A stretch of 64,000 nucleotides of DNA, taken from positions 620,001 through 684,000 of the forward strand of contig JAHBVO010000001.1 of NCBI GenBank assembly GCA_019637435.1, in the 5' to 3' direction. This DNA is from Candidatus Obscuribacterales bacterium. Its GTDB lineage: Bacteria > Cyanobacteriota > Vampirovibrionia > Obscuribacterales > Obscuribacteraceae. This document shows, piece after piece, positions 1-10,016 of the stretch. The notes under the pieces were generated by a model. It did no database searches and was not told where the DNA came from. It was given only the letters and a program-made list of their open reading frames with translations. Position numbers and translations under genes: made by a program. Each line of letters begins with the position of its first letter. The first letter of the stretch is position 1.

Positions 1-113
1 TAATTTAACGGTTTTTCCTGCGTAGATCTCAATTTTGAAACTCGTCATTTCGAGTGGGTTCTTGCACTTTCCAGTCCTGGTTCAGGCGGCTCTAAATGAT
101 ATGTTGTCCGGCA

Positions 114-3100
114 TTACCAACCTTCGCCAATAATCGCCCAGCCTGCCCAATACCAGGGACTCTTCCATTCTTTATGCTTTGGATCATTGGAGACAATCGC
201 TTGTGCAGCCTGCAGAGCCTCGAGCTTCGTTTTGTGCTCTGAAGACCAGAGTTCCTTGTAGAACTCCGTCATCAACGCACTGGTCGCATCATCGGGAACT
301 GGCCACAACGAAATTACGATTGATCGTGCACCGGCTGCCATGAGCGCGGAACGCAACCCTAGAACTCCCTGTCCGCTCACCTCGACACCGCGGCCGGTAT
401 CACAAGCCGATAGAACGGCCATCTTGCATGCTGAAAGATCACATGAGAGAATTTCCTCTGCTGTTAGGCGATCGGCATTCATTTTTGTCGTTGAATCCGC
501 CGCTAGTAAAAGACCGGATTGCAGCATTGGATTGCGAATGGCGCCGATATTGTTTGCGGCTCTCGCTGATAATCTAGGTGCGCCGGGCTGTTGAATCAGG
601 CGAGTAGAAAAAAGCGTGGATTCCGAATCATCGGGAGCAAACCCGTGCGTCGCCAGGTGAACGTACATGCTGCCGGGTAAGTTCTTTTCGACCTCTGTTT
701 TGGTCGGTTTCTCGGCGTCGAGCACTACAACGTCGAGATGCTGATTGTTAGCTAGTTTGGCTATGGCAACTACTTCCTCGACGGTTTTTTTCAAAGTCAA
801 ACTTTGATTCCGGAAGTCGATGCCGCCAACTATGAGAATCCTGGAATGCTCTTCCTTGTCCTTCGTAGATAACGTTTGCGGATCTTGATTCGAGTTTTCA
901 GTATCCGGCTGATTGTTTCGTTCCATCTCGGCCATCTGCTTAACTGCAATGATCTCTTTGTAGTTATTGATCAATGACAGCTGGATGTGTGCAACCTTGT
1001 TGTTCGAGAGCGGCATTCTCATCCATGGAAGCCTTGCCAGTTGCCCGTCTTCTGCCAGCCATACTTTGGTCGCTTTCTTCGGTAAGGTGGCCGCAATTGG
1101 CGACCACAGTTGATTAGTCAATTGCTTCCAGAGTTCGCTGACATCCTGTGTGGTTTGCTGAACCTGCACCGTGCCGTCATCATCCTCGCTCAGTGTTCGT
1201 GCATTCGCATCTCGAATGCATGCTTCACGCCATTCTTTGATGAGTCTGTTTGTCGCCTCGATTGGTCCAAGACGAACCATCTTTAGTCTTCCATCCGCTG
1301 GCACAATGACGGCATGATAGTAGGACTCGGACTCCTGCAGCGGTTGAAATGTATAAATATCGACGAAGCATTCATCCGCTTTAAGTGCTGAACGCAATGA
1401 ACTCAATCCACTCGAGTCCGGGGTGAAGAACTTTGTGCCAATCTCCGCATTCAGTTGTCTTTCGATCGCTTCTTTTTGCGATATCAAGCCTTCGCATTCG
1501 TTCATCTGCTCATCTGTCAATGATTTCAAGCATGATAGATTAACCAACCTGGTTCGAATCTGCGAGAGTTGTTGAAGGCTTGGAATGAGCGTCTCGAAGT
1601 ATTCGGCAGCTCGGCGCTGCAATCGCGACTGCAAATGCAGCGAATTGATCAGCATGCCTCGACATTCTAGAACGCTAGAGTAAAAGTCGTCGAGTTCGTC
1701 ATCACTTCTGCAAAGCGCCAGACTAGCAGCCAATTCCTGACGAGCCCTTTCGACATAAGCATGTTGCTCTGAGAAAGAGAGAGTTGGAAAGACTTCGGAT
1801 AAATAGTTTTTCAAGGTGTCTCTGGCACTACCGCTGAATTGCAGTGAGAGCGCCCACTGGTTTTGCGAGGCGTCGAGTCTCGCAATCGAGTTATAGCACT
1901 CCACCAGCTCTAACATAGCGCTTCTAGCGGTCAGGCTGTTGAGATATTGAGAACTCTTGATGAGATATTGTCTCGCTGATTTGATATTGCCCCCTTCCAG
2001 TTCACAGCGCGCCAGACCGCCGTAGGCATCAGCAAGATCGATCGTGTCTTCCTCATCCGCTTGCTGCTCTCGCAAGGCGACGCACTTATTGTAATAGTCT
2101 TTTGCTTCCTTCATCTGAAGGCGTCGTTCTGCGATCTGACCTAAAAGGACAAGTGCTCCACGAATTCGGTACGAGTCTTTTTTCGACACCTGATAAAATT
2201 CAAGTGACTTTCTCGCAAATGTTTCTGCTTTATCCAATTTATACAAGTGGAAATTACATGCCGAAAGAAGTTCACACGCGTCGCCGAGATCGAAGGCGCG
2301 CGCACTGCTGTCCCTCTCAGCTTTGTCATAGAACGAAAGCAAATATTCTTGAGCCTTTGCAAAGTCGCCCTTCTCGAAGCAGAACTTTCCGGCCGTGATC
2401 TTAAAATCGGCGATCTGATTGAGCTGCAGGGCAGGACTATCCGCAACAATCTTGTTTGCCAAATCGAAGAATTCATTGGCTGATTTATAATCCCCTTCGG
2501 AAGCGAAAAATGAAACAACATCCAAAACTTCATCCAGTGAATCGGCTGACTTTTGACTGCTGGATTCCGCTGCAATTTTAGCGGAGAGCCTGGCCATTTC
2601 TGCACCGGTGGTGGTGCCTTCGTAGTTGCGGCAGGCAAGATAAGCGACTGCCATTGATTCTGCGATGGCAAAATCCTGATAACCCTTTACGCCTCCAAAA
2701 CAATCCGAAACGCTAGATTCTAGTCGCCTTGAATTCTCGGTTAATATGTTTGCCGCGTCAGTGGTCAAGCTTGCCTCCGCGTATTCGAGCGCACCAAATT
2801 TTAGAGAGATAGCGACTTCGACTTGGGCAACCAGTGGATGAAGCAAACCGAGCTTCATTTGCCTGATATTCTTTACGGCGATTAAATTTGGCACCACCAT
2901 CGCCTTGGGGTTCAATTTCGTAAGACTGTTGGTGGCACAATAGATCGCGTCGGCCGCCTCCAGGCAAGAAATGTTTTCTGCCTCCATGGCAAGTAAACAG
3001 GCTCTGTCGCAGTGCCGAGTTGTCTGCTGGAGGTCTCCCAGCTGTCCGTAAATTTTGGCAGCTATCATATGCGCCAGGCTTAGCGTGGAAGAATCATTAA

Positions 3101-6100
3101 CATTGATTTTGGCAATGGATTCATCGATTAGATTCTTTGCATTCTGCAAATTGCCACTCTCGAGCATTTCCAGCGCAGGTTTCAATTTAGCGCGAATGGG
3201 ATCTGCGGCAATCCGTTTCAGCAGGTTTTGTTCTGACAATAGATCGGCCTTTGATGCATAGAACCGGGCTTTGTCGTTGTATCTCGCCCGGCTCCTCCGT
3301 GCCCGTTCGTCCAGCGTGTTGGCTGTCGAGTGCGATCGAAGAGTGTAGGTCAATTCGGACGCGCCATATTGTTTGCAGGCGAATTGAGAAGTGCCAAGAC
3401 ATTCGAGCGTTATGAGCGAGTTCGAATTATTCAGACCATGAGCGTCGATGTACTGCTTTGTGGTGTACTCAAATATCTTTCTTGCTTCCACCGGTCGCTT
3501 ATTGTCTAGAAGCAAAACTGCGAGTTCATGTCCCATGTCTGACGTCGCTTCGGCTTGCCAGCCTTGGTTTTTACCAAGAATCTGTATTGCCTTCAGGTAA
3601 TTTCGAGTGCTCTCTTCCACATCCGATTGAGACCTGTCGATCGCGGCCAGGCAGCCCAAGGCTGCTCCCACCTCGGCACTGTCGGCAGGAAGTTTTTCTT
3701 TGCGAATTTTCAGTGCCTGTTCGGCAAGATCGCGTGCTTGTGAGTATTCTTCAGAATTGTATTTCAGCCAGGCGATCGTCATCAGGCTGTCGGCACGCGC
3801 TAATGTATTGTCGCCAGTCCTGGCCTCAGTGACGCTTTTGACGCGGTCCGCAAGTTCGCTGGCTTCGTAGTTGCGCTTCTGGCTTTGCAGTATTGCCGCC
3901 AGTTCCCTCATAGCAGTTACCGTATTATCTGCATTTGCGCCATAGACTTTCTCGGCGATCTCGACCGCCTGCTTGAGCATTACTTCGGCCTCGGTTTTTC
4001 GATCGAGTTTGTCGAGCGTTTTTCCGAGTACGACTAGTGTATCCAAAAGCTCCGGTGCTCCGTCCTTCAAAAACTGTTTCTGCATCTCCAGGCAGGCACG
4101 TAACTCAGTCTCTGAATCAGCGTATTTGAATCGTTCTCTATGGAAGTTTCCTAAGTCGCGGAGGTGCTTGGCAGTATTTAGGCTGTTGTTTCCGTTGGCT
4201 ATCCGTGATGTTTGCAGCGCCTTCTGATAATAATCCTCTGCTGACTTGTAGTCGTTTTGCCATTCGGCAAGCGAACCCAAGTCGCGATATAAGCTTGCGA
4301 CCGATTCGCACTGCTCACCATATACGGTGCTGTATATGGCTCTCGATTCTTCGAAATGTTTCTTCGCCGCTTCGAAATTTTTCCTGCCCTGCTCAACCCC
4401 GCCTAATCGTTTCAGCACGAGAGCGATGGCTGGATCTTCGGGAGAAAGTTGTTTTTTTCTGATTGCCAGCGCTTGCTCCAGCAGTGCCTGGGCTTCGGGC
4501 GCATGATTGTATGTATTGAAAAAGTAGGCGACGTCAACTGCGGTGTAAGCATAGAGCAGACTATCAGTGCCATGTTTTTTTTGAATGGTCGCCAATGTGC
4601 GTCTGAAAGAATCATCAGCTTCGGCGATATTTCCTTCGAACCAATAACTGTCGGCCAGTGCCAATCCAACATAGGCGTACGACCATCCACTGGACTTTTC
4701 ATAGAAAGGTAATTCCTTTTTGAATACTTCGATTGCCTCTTTATAACGTGCTGCAGCCTTCAGGAAGTAACCATAATTTTGAGAGTATTCATGTGTCTTT
4801 TCATCATTGTCACCCAGCGTGCGAGTGCTCATCGAAACAAGCTGCCTATAGAGACATTCTGATTGATCGAACTTTCTTTGAAATCTCAGGTTAAGTGCGA
4901 GATTGTTCAGGGCAACCATATAGTCGACGTCGTGCGTGCCTCTGGATTTTTCTCTGATAGCTACAATGCGGCGGCGAATAGGTTCTGCCTCTGCATAATC
5001 CTCCAGCCTGTCGTATGCATCCGCAATCGCTTCAAGTTTCTCTCTTTGATCTATAGAATCGAGTGTGCCATCGCCTTTGAGGATATTCAAGCATCGATCG
5101 TAAGCCGTCTCCGAATCTGCATATTTTTTCTGATTCATGTAAACATTGCCCAGCCAATCATATGCCGTTGCAAGGTCGGAGCGATTCTCCTTTACGTTGG
5201 TGCTCATTATGGAGATGGCTGCTTTTAGACTGGTGACTGCGTTGTCATATTGTTGCAGTCTCTGTTGTGCTTGACCTGTGTTCAGCATACTCTCCGCATA
5301 CAGGAAGTCTTTTTCTCCGAGTTGTTCCTTTCGTATTTTTGCTGCTCGCGCGTAGCACTTGAGAGCTTCCTCATAATTTTCTTTGCCAAAGCGAATGTGT
5401 CCCAGATTTTGCGTAATCAAGGCCTGGTCCAGAAACTCCTTCGATGTTTTCCCTGTTTCTAGAATACTGAGGGCGCGTTTGTAGAATGGTTCAGATTCGT
5501 CGTCTCGATTTTGCCTTGATATACATGCGCCTACCCGATTGAGAGCCATAGCGATGCGCAGATCGTTGGCACCGAATTCGGCTTCACGAAGTTCGAGCGC
5601 TCTTTTCAGATATACTTCTTTTTGAGTTTCCTGGTTTGACTCGAGCTGATCGGCCATGTCATCCAGCGCTTCTGCGATCTCAACTTTTGATACGCCAGAT
5701 TTGGATTCTATTCTCGCCAAAATAGATTTTTGAATTCGTTCCGCCTCCAGCTTGTTTCCCATCCGATTAGCAAGATTGGCAAGGTTCTGCATCACCTGGA
5801 TTGTCACGGCCGCTGCGGAACCAGCGCATCCTTCATAAGTTTTCAATGCCTTCTCGTATAGTTCTTTTGCCTGAGCATATTGCTGGTCGTTGTCGCTGAT
5901 TACACCCAGCCGATTAATGCAATTCGCATATATAGCCGTTTCTGTCTTCCCTTGCGATTCAAGTTTCGCGGACAGTTTCTGAATGTTTGACTTGTAGTTG
6001 AGATCATCTTTTGCAGCGTAATAACAATCGGCTATGTCGAGCTCCAGTGCATTCTGCTCGGCCGCATCAGCGTTGACTCTTTCAAAACCGCTCGCGGCGC

Positions 6101-7964
6101 GCTGGAAAACGTCCATCGCATCTTGATGTCTTTCTTGACTCCACAAACAATATGCTAGCGCTTTGAGAGCGCGAGGCAAGTCGATAGTCTCGGTGTCTTT
6201 TGTCAGTGTTTCTACAACTGTTCGACGAAGCGCCTCTTCCTCTTTGAACTTGCCGGAGTCTCGATAAGCATGAGCAATATTCGTTTGTGTCGCTCGAATT
6301 GTGTTAGCATTGCCAACCTTTTTAGTTAACTCCAGCGCCTTGGTGAAGAGAGCTTCTGCCTCTCGTGGTTTTTTCTGTTTGAGTTTACTGATTCCTTCCA
6401 GATTGCAGCAAAATGAAAGTTCGTCATAGTGATCTGCGCCACTCGCTGCAATCAGCGATCGTATTTGCGATAACAAGTCGTCCAACTCAGGGTACTTGTC
6501 TTGATCTAGATAGAACCTTGCGGCGTTTTGCAATAGTTTGCATTTCGCATCGAAGATGATTGGTTGGATGGCTGCGGCTCGCTCCATTGCTAACCGAAAA
6601 TCCTTTTCCGCTTCTGGGAACTTTTTCAGCAAGTTGTTTGCTGATGCTCTTGAACTCAGGCACTTGATCAAAGTCCATTTGTTGTCGAGCTGAGTTCGTT
6701 CTCCTTGCTGGATTGCATCATTCAAAGTAACTAAAGCCGCCTGGTAACTTCTTTGCTTGATATAGAATTGAGCGAGATTACATTTGCTCGTCAAGCACCA
6801 CTCAATCTTTCCGGCTTTCTCCAATTCCTGTGCCGCGTATTTGTATCCATCCTCAACCAGTTGCGGTTTATCCTGTCCGGTGTTCTCGAAGCAGATGCAT
6901 AGCTTGTTCAACAGAAGTGCCTGTTTGACTCTGTCTGTGCTCGGCAACGCTTCTATGGCGTCCGCTACCCGAGACATCGCGGTTTCGTAGTCCTTCATGG
7001 CAAAGAGACAATCAATCTCGTTGTTTCTAATTTGAATAGAGTTCCGGTGGCCGACTCCTTTGAGTTTGTTGCTCAGAATGCGCGCTTTCTGGAATAATCG
7101 TTTTGCGACGTCGAATCTAGCTTCCTTTTGATACAGAAGAGCCAATTCGTTCAGACCAGATGGGCAGAAACCTAGTAACCTGTCGTTGTTTGCAAGTAAG
7201 CCCTCAGTTTCTGTCAGTAATGAATCTCGTTTGTTGCTCGGCAATAACTTACATAAAGCGATCCGAAGCTGAATCGACAATTCTGAGTTTTTGCCGGTGA
7301 GGTTGCCGTACTGCGCAATTGCATCAGTAAGAATCTTCTCGTTGTGCGACGATTCGTGCTCAGCGTCATTGCATTTGAGAATGCCCTCTATCGACAGAAA
7401 TACCTCTTGCTCATCCAACTGAGGGGTAGCGTTTTCCAGCGCCTGTTCAAACGACTTTCGTGCTTCCTTATACAATTTCAGTCCGAAAAGCGTGTCCCCT
7501 AACTGCCGGCGACAGTCCATGATTGCTGCCATATCGTTCGCGGCAATGGCCTCCTTCAGTTGCTGCTCTAGCAAGCCTCGTGCTTCTTCTGGTTTTCGCA
7601 GAACGAGAGCGCGAAGGTACCACGAATCAAATGATGATCCATTCTCAGTAGAGTTCTTCCAGAGCGAGGTAGGTTTCAAATTTTGTGCCAATTCTATAAA
7701 TCGATCGTAGTTACCCAGCCAGAATTCAGACCTTGCTAAAAGATCAAGTTCTTCAATCGAGAGTTTTTCGACCTTTCCGCGGATTCGTTGATCGATGGTG
7801 GCTTTAACATCAGCATACCGGCCGTTCTTAAATGAGCCGCGCAATTGAGTGATGGCAACCTCAGTTTGCGCGAGACCTGTTTGACACGCCGCAAACAAGA
7901 GTGCTACAGCTGAAACTGTAACCGTGCAGGCTCTCGGTTTTCCTGGAGCTCTTCTGCGAACCAT
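114..7964 (-). CDS. Giant exported TPR protein with C-terminal CHAT protease domain
   Basis: A 2616-residue protein. The N-terminus has basic residues then a hydrophobic segment ending near LLFAACQTGLAQ, which reads as an export signal; the FAAC could be a weak lipobox. Most of the chain (about 40-2200) is tetratricopeptide-type repeats, recognisable by recurring A..L..A/Y..AE.LY..AL spacing. The last ~370 residues are a CHAT (caspase HetF-associated with TPRs) domain with the His of HLATHG (about residue 2440) and the Cys of LSACDTG (about 2521), the expected catalytic dyad, followed by the conserved GVLGLRSALMAAGARSIV block. The ATG is preceded on the minus strand by AGGTGG. CHAT domains are caspase-like peptidases usually activated through their TPR solenoid. 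Here the protein appears to be exported, and it lies near a caspase-family protease and a subtilase. Substrate unknown. Confidence 0.9.
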   Translation of the reverse strand: MVRRRAPGKPRACTVTVSAVALLFAACQTGLAQTEVAITQLRGSFKNGRYADVKATIDQRIRGKVEKLSIEELDLLARSEFWLGNYDRFIELAQNLKPTSLWKNSTENGSSFDSWYLRALVLRKPEEARGLLEQQLKEAIAANDMAAIMDCRRQLGDTLFGLKLYKEARKSFEQALENATPQLDEQEVFLSIEGILKCNDAEHESSHNEKILTDAIAQYGNLTGKNSELSIQLRIALCKLLPSNKRDSLLTETEGLLANNDRLLGFCPSGLNELALLYQKEARFDVAKRLFQKARILSNKLKGVGHRNSIQIRNNEIDCLFAMKDYETAMSRVADAIEALPSTDRVKQALLLNKLCICFENTGQDKPQLVEDGYKYAAQELEKAGKIEWCLTSKCNLAQFYIKQRSYQAALVTLNDAIQQGERTQLDNKWTLIKCLSSRASANNLLKKFPEAEKDFRLAMERAAAIQPIIFDAKCKLLQNAARFYLDQDKYPELDDLLSQIRSLIAASGADHYDELSFCCNLEGISKLKQKKPREAEALFTKALELTKKVGNANTIRATQTNIAHAYRDSGKFKEEEALRRTVVETLTKDTETIDLPRALKALAYCLWSQERHQDAMDVFQRAASGFERVNADAAEQNALELDIADCYYAAKDDLNYKSNIQKLSAKLESQGKTETAIYANCINRLGVISDNDQQYAQAKELYEKALKTYEGCAGSAAAVTIQVMQNLANLANRMGNKLEAERIQKSILARIESKSGVSKVEIAEALDDMADQLESNQETQKEVYLKRALELREAEFGANDLRIAMALNRVGACISRQNRDDESEPFYKRALSILETGKTSKEFLDQALITQNLGHIRFGKENYEEALKCYARAAKIRKEQLGEKDFLYAESMLNTGQAQQRLQQYDNAVTSLKAAISIMSTNVKENRSDLATAYDWLGNVYMNQKKYADSETAYDRCLNILKGDGTLDSIDQREKLEAIADAYDRLEDYAEAEPIRRRIVAIREKSRGTHDVDYMVALNNLALNLRFQRKFDQSECLYRQLVSMSTRTLGDNDEKTHEYSQNYGYFLKAAARYKEAIEVFKKELPFYEKSSGWSYAYVGLALADSYWFEGNIAEADDSFRRTLATIQKKHGTDSLLYAYTAVDVAYFFNTYNHAPEAQALLEQALAIRKKQLSPEDPAIALVLKRLGGVEQGRKNFEAAKKHFEESRAIYSTVYGEQCESVASLYRDLGSLAEWQNDYKSAEDYYQKALQTSRIANGNNSLNTAKHLRDLGNFHRERFKYADSETELRACLEMQKQFLKDGAPELLDTLVVLGKTLDKLDRKTEAEVMLKQAVEIAEKVYGANADNTVTAMRELAAILQSQKRNYEASELADRVKSVTEARTGDNTLARADSLMTIAWLKYNSEEYSQARDLAEQALKIRKEKLPADSAEVGAALGCLAAIDRSQSDVEESTRNYLKAIQILGKNQGWQAEATSDMGHELAVLLLDNKRPVEARKIFEYTTKQYIDAHGLNNSNSLITLECLGTSQFACKQYGASELTYTLRSHSTANTLDERARRSRARYNDKARFYASKADLLSEQNLLKRIAADPIRAKLKPALEMLESGNLQNAKNLIDESIAKINVNDSSTLSLAHMIAAKIYGQLGDLQQTTRHCDRACLLAMEAENISCLEAADAIYCATNSLTKLNPKAMVVPNLIAVKNIRQMKLGLLHPLVAQVEVAISLKFGALEYAEASLTTDAANILTENSRRLESSVSDCFGGVKGYQDFAIAESMAVAYLACRNYEGTTTGAEMARLSAKIAAESSSQKSADSLDEVLDVVSFFASEGDYKSANEFFDLANKIVADSPALQLNQIADFKITAGKFCFEKGDFAKAQEYLLSFYDKAERDSSARAFDLGDACELLSACNFHLYKLDKAETFARKSLEFYQVSKKDSYRIRGALVLLGQIAERRLQMKEAKDYYNKCVALREQQADEEDTIDLADAYGGLARCELEGGNIKSARQYLIKSSQYLNSLTARSAMLELVECYNSIARLDASQNQWALSLQFSGSARDTLKNYLSEVFPTLSFSEQHAYVERARQELAASLALCRSDDELDDFYSSVLECRGMLINSLHLQSRLQRRAAEYFETLIPSLQQLSQIRTRLVNLSCLKSLTDEQMNECEGLISQKEAIERQLNAEIGTKFFTPDSSGLSSLRSALKADECFVDIYTFQPLQESESYYHAVIVPADGRLKMVRLGPIEATNRLIKEWREACIRDANARTLSEDDDGTVQVQQTTQDVSELWKQLTNQLWSPIAATLPKKATKVWLAEDGQLARLPWMRMPLSNNKVAHIQLSLINNYKEIIAVKQMAEMERNNQPDTENSNQDPQTLSTKDKEEHSRILIVGGIDFRNQSLTLKKTVEEVVAIAKLANNQHLDVVVLDAEKPTKTEVEKNLPGSMYVHLATHGFAPDDSESTLFSTRLIQQPGAPRLSARAANNIGAIRNPMLQSGLLLAADSTTKMNADRLTAEEILSCDLSACKMAVLSACDTGRGVEVSGQGVLGLRSALMAAGARSIVISLWPVPDDATSALMTEFYKELWSSEHKTKLEALQAAQAIVSNDPKHKEWKSPWYWAGWAIIGEGW

Positions 7965-8076
7965 TGGTCCACCTGGATATCAGAGTTATACTCTAGCCAT
8001 TGAGCAATCGTTATGTCAAACATGTTAGATTGAGCCTTTGATTGTCCAGCCCATCAGCTAAGCCGGGAGACTGAGC

Positions 8077-9975
8077 GTGCCGCCTCGAAACCAGCCGAAA
8101 AAAGCGATAAAAGCTATCCTTTTTGCTGTGCTTTTCCTTGCGGTAAGTCACCCCGGGGCACGCTGTCAGATCGGTTCTCCTACGGCAGAAATGACGAACT
8201 TCAATTTTGATGGTCTTTCTGCGCAACTCGACTTGATGGAAAAATTTGTATTCGGGTCGGTATACGGTGACGACCTGCAATCAGTCAGAATCAACAGATT
8301 AGAGGAAATGGTTTTTGGAAAACCGCAGTCAGGAAAATTGGCAGAACGCATGGCGAAGTTGCAAGGTTCTTATAAAACCGCCGGGAGAAGTGATCTAGAA
8401 ACTGAGATAAACCTCTTGAAGGAAGGATTGAAGGCGGATCCTGATGCCCACAGTGAAAAAGCCGAGAGTGTCGACAGCACTTCCAGCAGTGCGTCAAACC
8501 CGGCAACCGAAAAGGATGTTTCAGCGCTCACCGCCAAGGCTCAAGAGGGAGATGCCCAGTCGCTGCTCGAATTGGGGGTCGAGTACGAGAGAGGTGAACG
8601 TGTTCCGCGCAGTTTTGGAAAGGCTGTTGAGTGTTATGAGAAAGCCGCGAAGCGATCTTTGCCGAAGGCCCAACACTATCTGGCTGACATGTATGCCTGG
8701 GGACGCGGAACGGAAAAGAATCTCAAGCTGGCATCTCAATGGTACGAGAAGGCGGCAAAGGAGGGGCGTGAAGATTCGATTGTAAGTTACGCCAGCACGC
8801 AACAGGCGATCTCGAGCGATCGTCCCAGGGGCTGTTTAGCATGCCTCGATCGCGCGCTGAAAATGTTGGAACCGCTCGTTGCCAAAGAGAATCTCAAAGC
8901 GCTGGCTACAGCCGGCTCGATTTATGGAAGCAAAGCGAAATTGAGTAGCAGCGCGAAACAACGCAGCGCATTTTGGGGACAGAAGCTGAGTTTCTTAACC
9001 CGAGCGGCTGACAAAGGTGACGTCAATGCCCAGTACTGGATTGCATCGATGTATTTTGAAGGTAAGGAGGTTGCTAAGAATTTGACGCTGGCGGAGAAAT
9101 TCTATCGCGAATTTCTAGAGCACAAAGACATTAAGGAGTCCTCTCGTGAATCCGCGGAAGAAGCGTTGCTACGCTGCCGTTCGTTGTCTGAAATTACTGA
9201 TAAGACCGAATTGTTGCGCCGGCTGAGAAATGCCGATGAGAAGGAGCGAAAACCGATCATCGAACGGTTGCTTGCGTTGTTTCCCACCGATCCGGAAATC
9301 TATAGTGCAGCGAGTGATGCAGTCGTATACAACGGAGATTACAATGGCGCTATCAATTATTTGGACAAAGCCATCGCGTTGACAAATGACGATCCTAAAT
9401 TTGTGGAACGAAAAGGAGATCTTCTCTACGATCAGGGTACTCGAGATAGCACCGATCGTTACATAGCGGATGGCTGTCTCAAGCAAGCGGCCGAGTATTA
9501 TACGAAGGTCATGGAGGGATTGGACCATGCCCAGAGTGACGAAACAGACGGCAAACGAATCGGGCTCTTGAGTACCAGGGCTGATATCTACGAGCGATTG
9601 AATCTTAGCAGCCGGACTCTTCAGGATTTTTCAGAATTGGTGGAACTCTATCGCCAGGCATATAAAAAGGATTCCAGTTCCTCATCCAATCTGAACAATA
9701 TGTTGGAAAAGCGAGCCAAACTACTTATGAGTCAGAACGATCTGACCGGTGCCAAAAAAGATCTGGATGAGGTCATTGATCGAGTTCGACAGGAGCACAA
9801 GCAGAGTTTAAGGGGTGACATTCTAAATTCTGCATTCTCTGCAAGGTCGGGAACCGTCGATGATCTGGTACGCCCTCTGCGGAAAAGAATTGAACTCAGC
9901 TCCAAAATGGGAGAAACAGAACTGGTCGATGCGGACAAAAAGGAGTTGAAGACACTGGGTGCCTCGGAAAAGTGA
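8077..9975 (+). CDS. Exported Sel1-like/TPR repeat protein
   Basis: 632 residues, starting at a GTG preceded by GGGAGA six bases upstream. The signal peptide is basic start, then AILFAVLFLAVSHPGA. Residues about 51-95 hold two copies of a short motif of the form LExxVFG....G.L..R...L, also seen in the metalloprotease at 52471-53550. Residues ~150-240 and ~310-350 are Sel1-like repeats (LLELGVEYERGE, AQHYLADMYAWGRG, AQYWIASMYFEGK); the rest is TPR-like. Sel1 and TPR repeats are protein-binding scaffolds. The gene is divergent from the TPR-CHAT gene across 112 bp and convergent with the caspase-family gene, so it may supply a binding partner for these exported proteases. That role is inferred from position only. 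Confidence 0.8.
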   Translation: MPPRNQPKKAIKAILFAVLFLAVSHPGARCQIGSPTAEMTNFNFDGLSAQLDLMEKFVFGSVYGDDLQSVRINRLEEMVFGKPQSGKLAERMAKLQGSYKTAGRSDLETEINLLKEGLKADPDAHSEKAESVDSTSSSASNPATEKDVSALTAKAQEGDAQSLLELGVEYERGERVPRSFGKAVECYEKAAKRSLPKAQHYLADMYAWGRGTEKNLKLASQWYEKAAKEGREDSIVSYASTQQAISSDRPRGCLACLDRALKMLEPLVAKENLKALATAGSIYGSKAKLSSSAKQRSAFWGQKLSFLTRAADKGDVNAQYWIASMYFEGKEVAKNLTLAEKFYREFLEHKDIKESSRESAEEALLRCRSLSEITDKTELLRRLRNADEKERKPIIERLLALFPTDPEIYSAASDAVVYNGDYNGAINYLDKAIALTNDDPKFVERKGDLLYDQGTRDSTDRYIADGCLKQAAEYYTKVMEGLDHAQSDETDGKRIGLLSTRADIYERLNLSSRTLQDFSELVELYRQAYKKDSSSSSNLNNMLEKRAKLLMSQNDLTGAKKDLDEVIDRVRQEHKQSLRGDILNSAFSARSGTVDDLVRPLRKRIELSSKMGETELVDADKKELKTLGASEK

Positions 9976-10016
9976 GTCGCTGAGTTGATGGACGATTTTT
10001 ACGCAAGCGATCTTGA

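Noticed and set aside
1..113. Gene at the left edge
   Set aside because: No reading frame or signal of note between the window edge and the CHAT gene stop.
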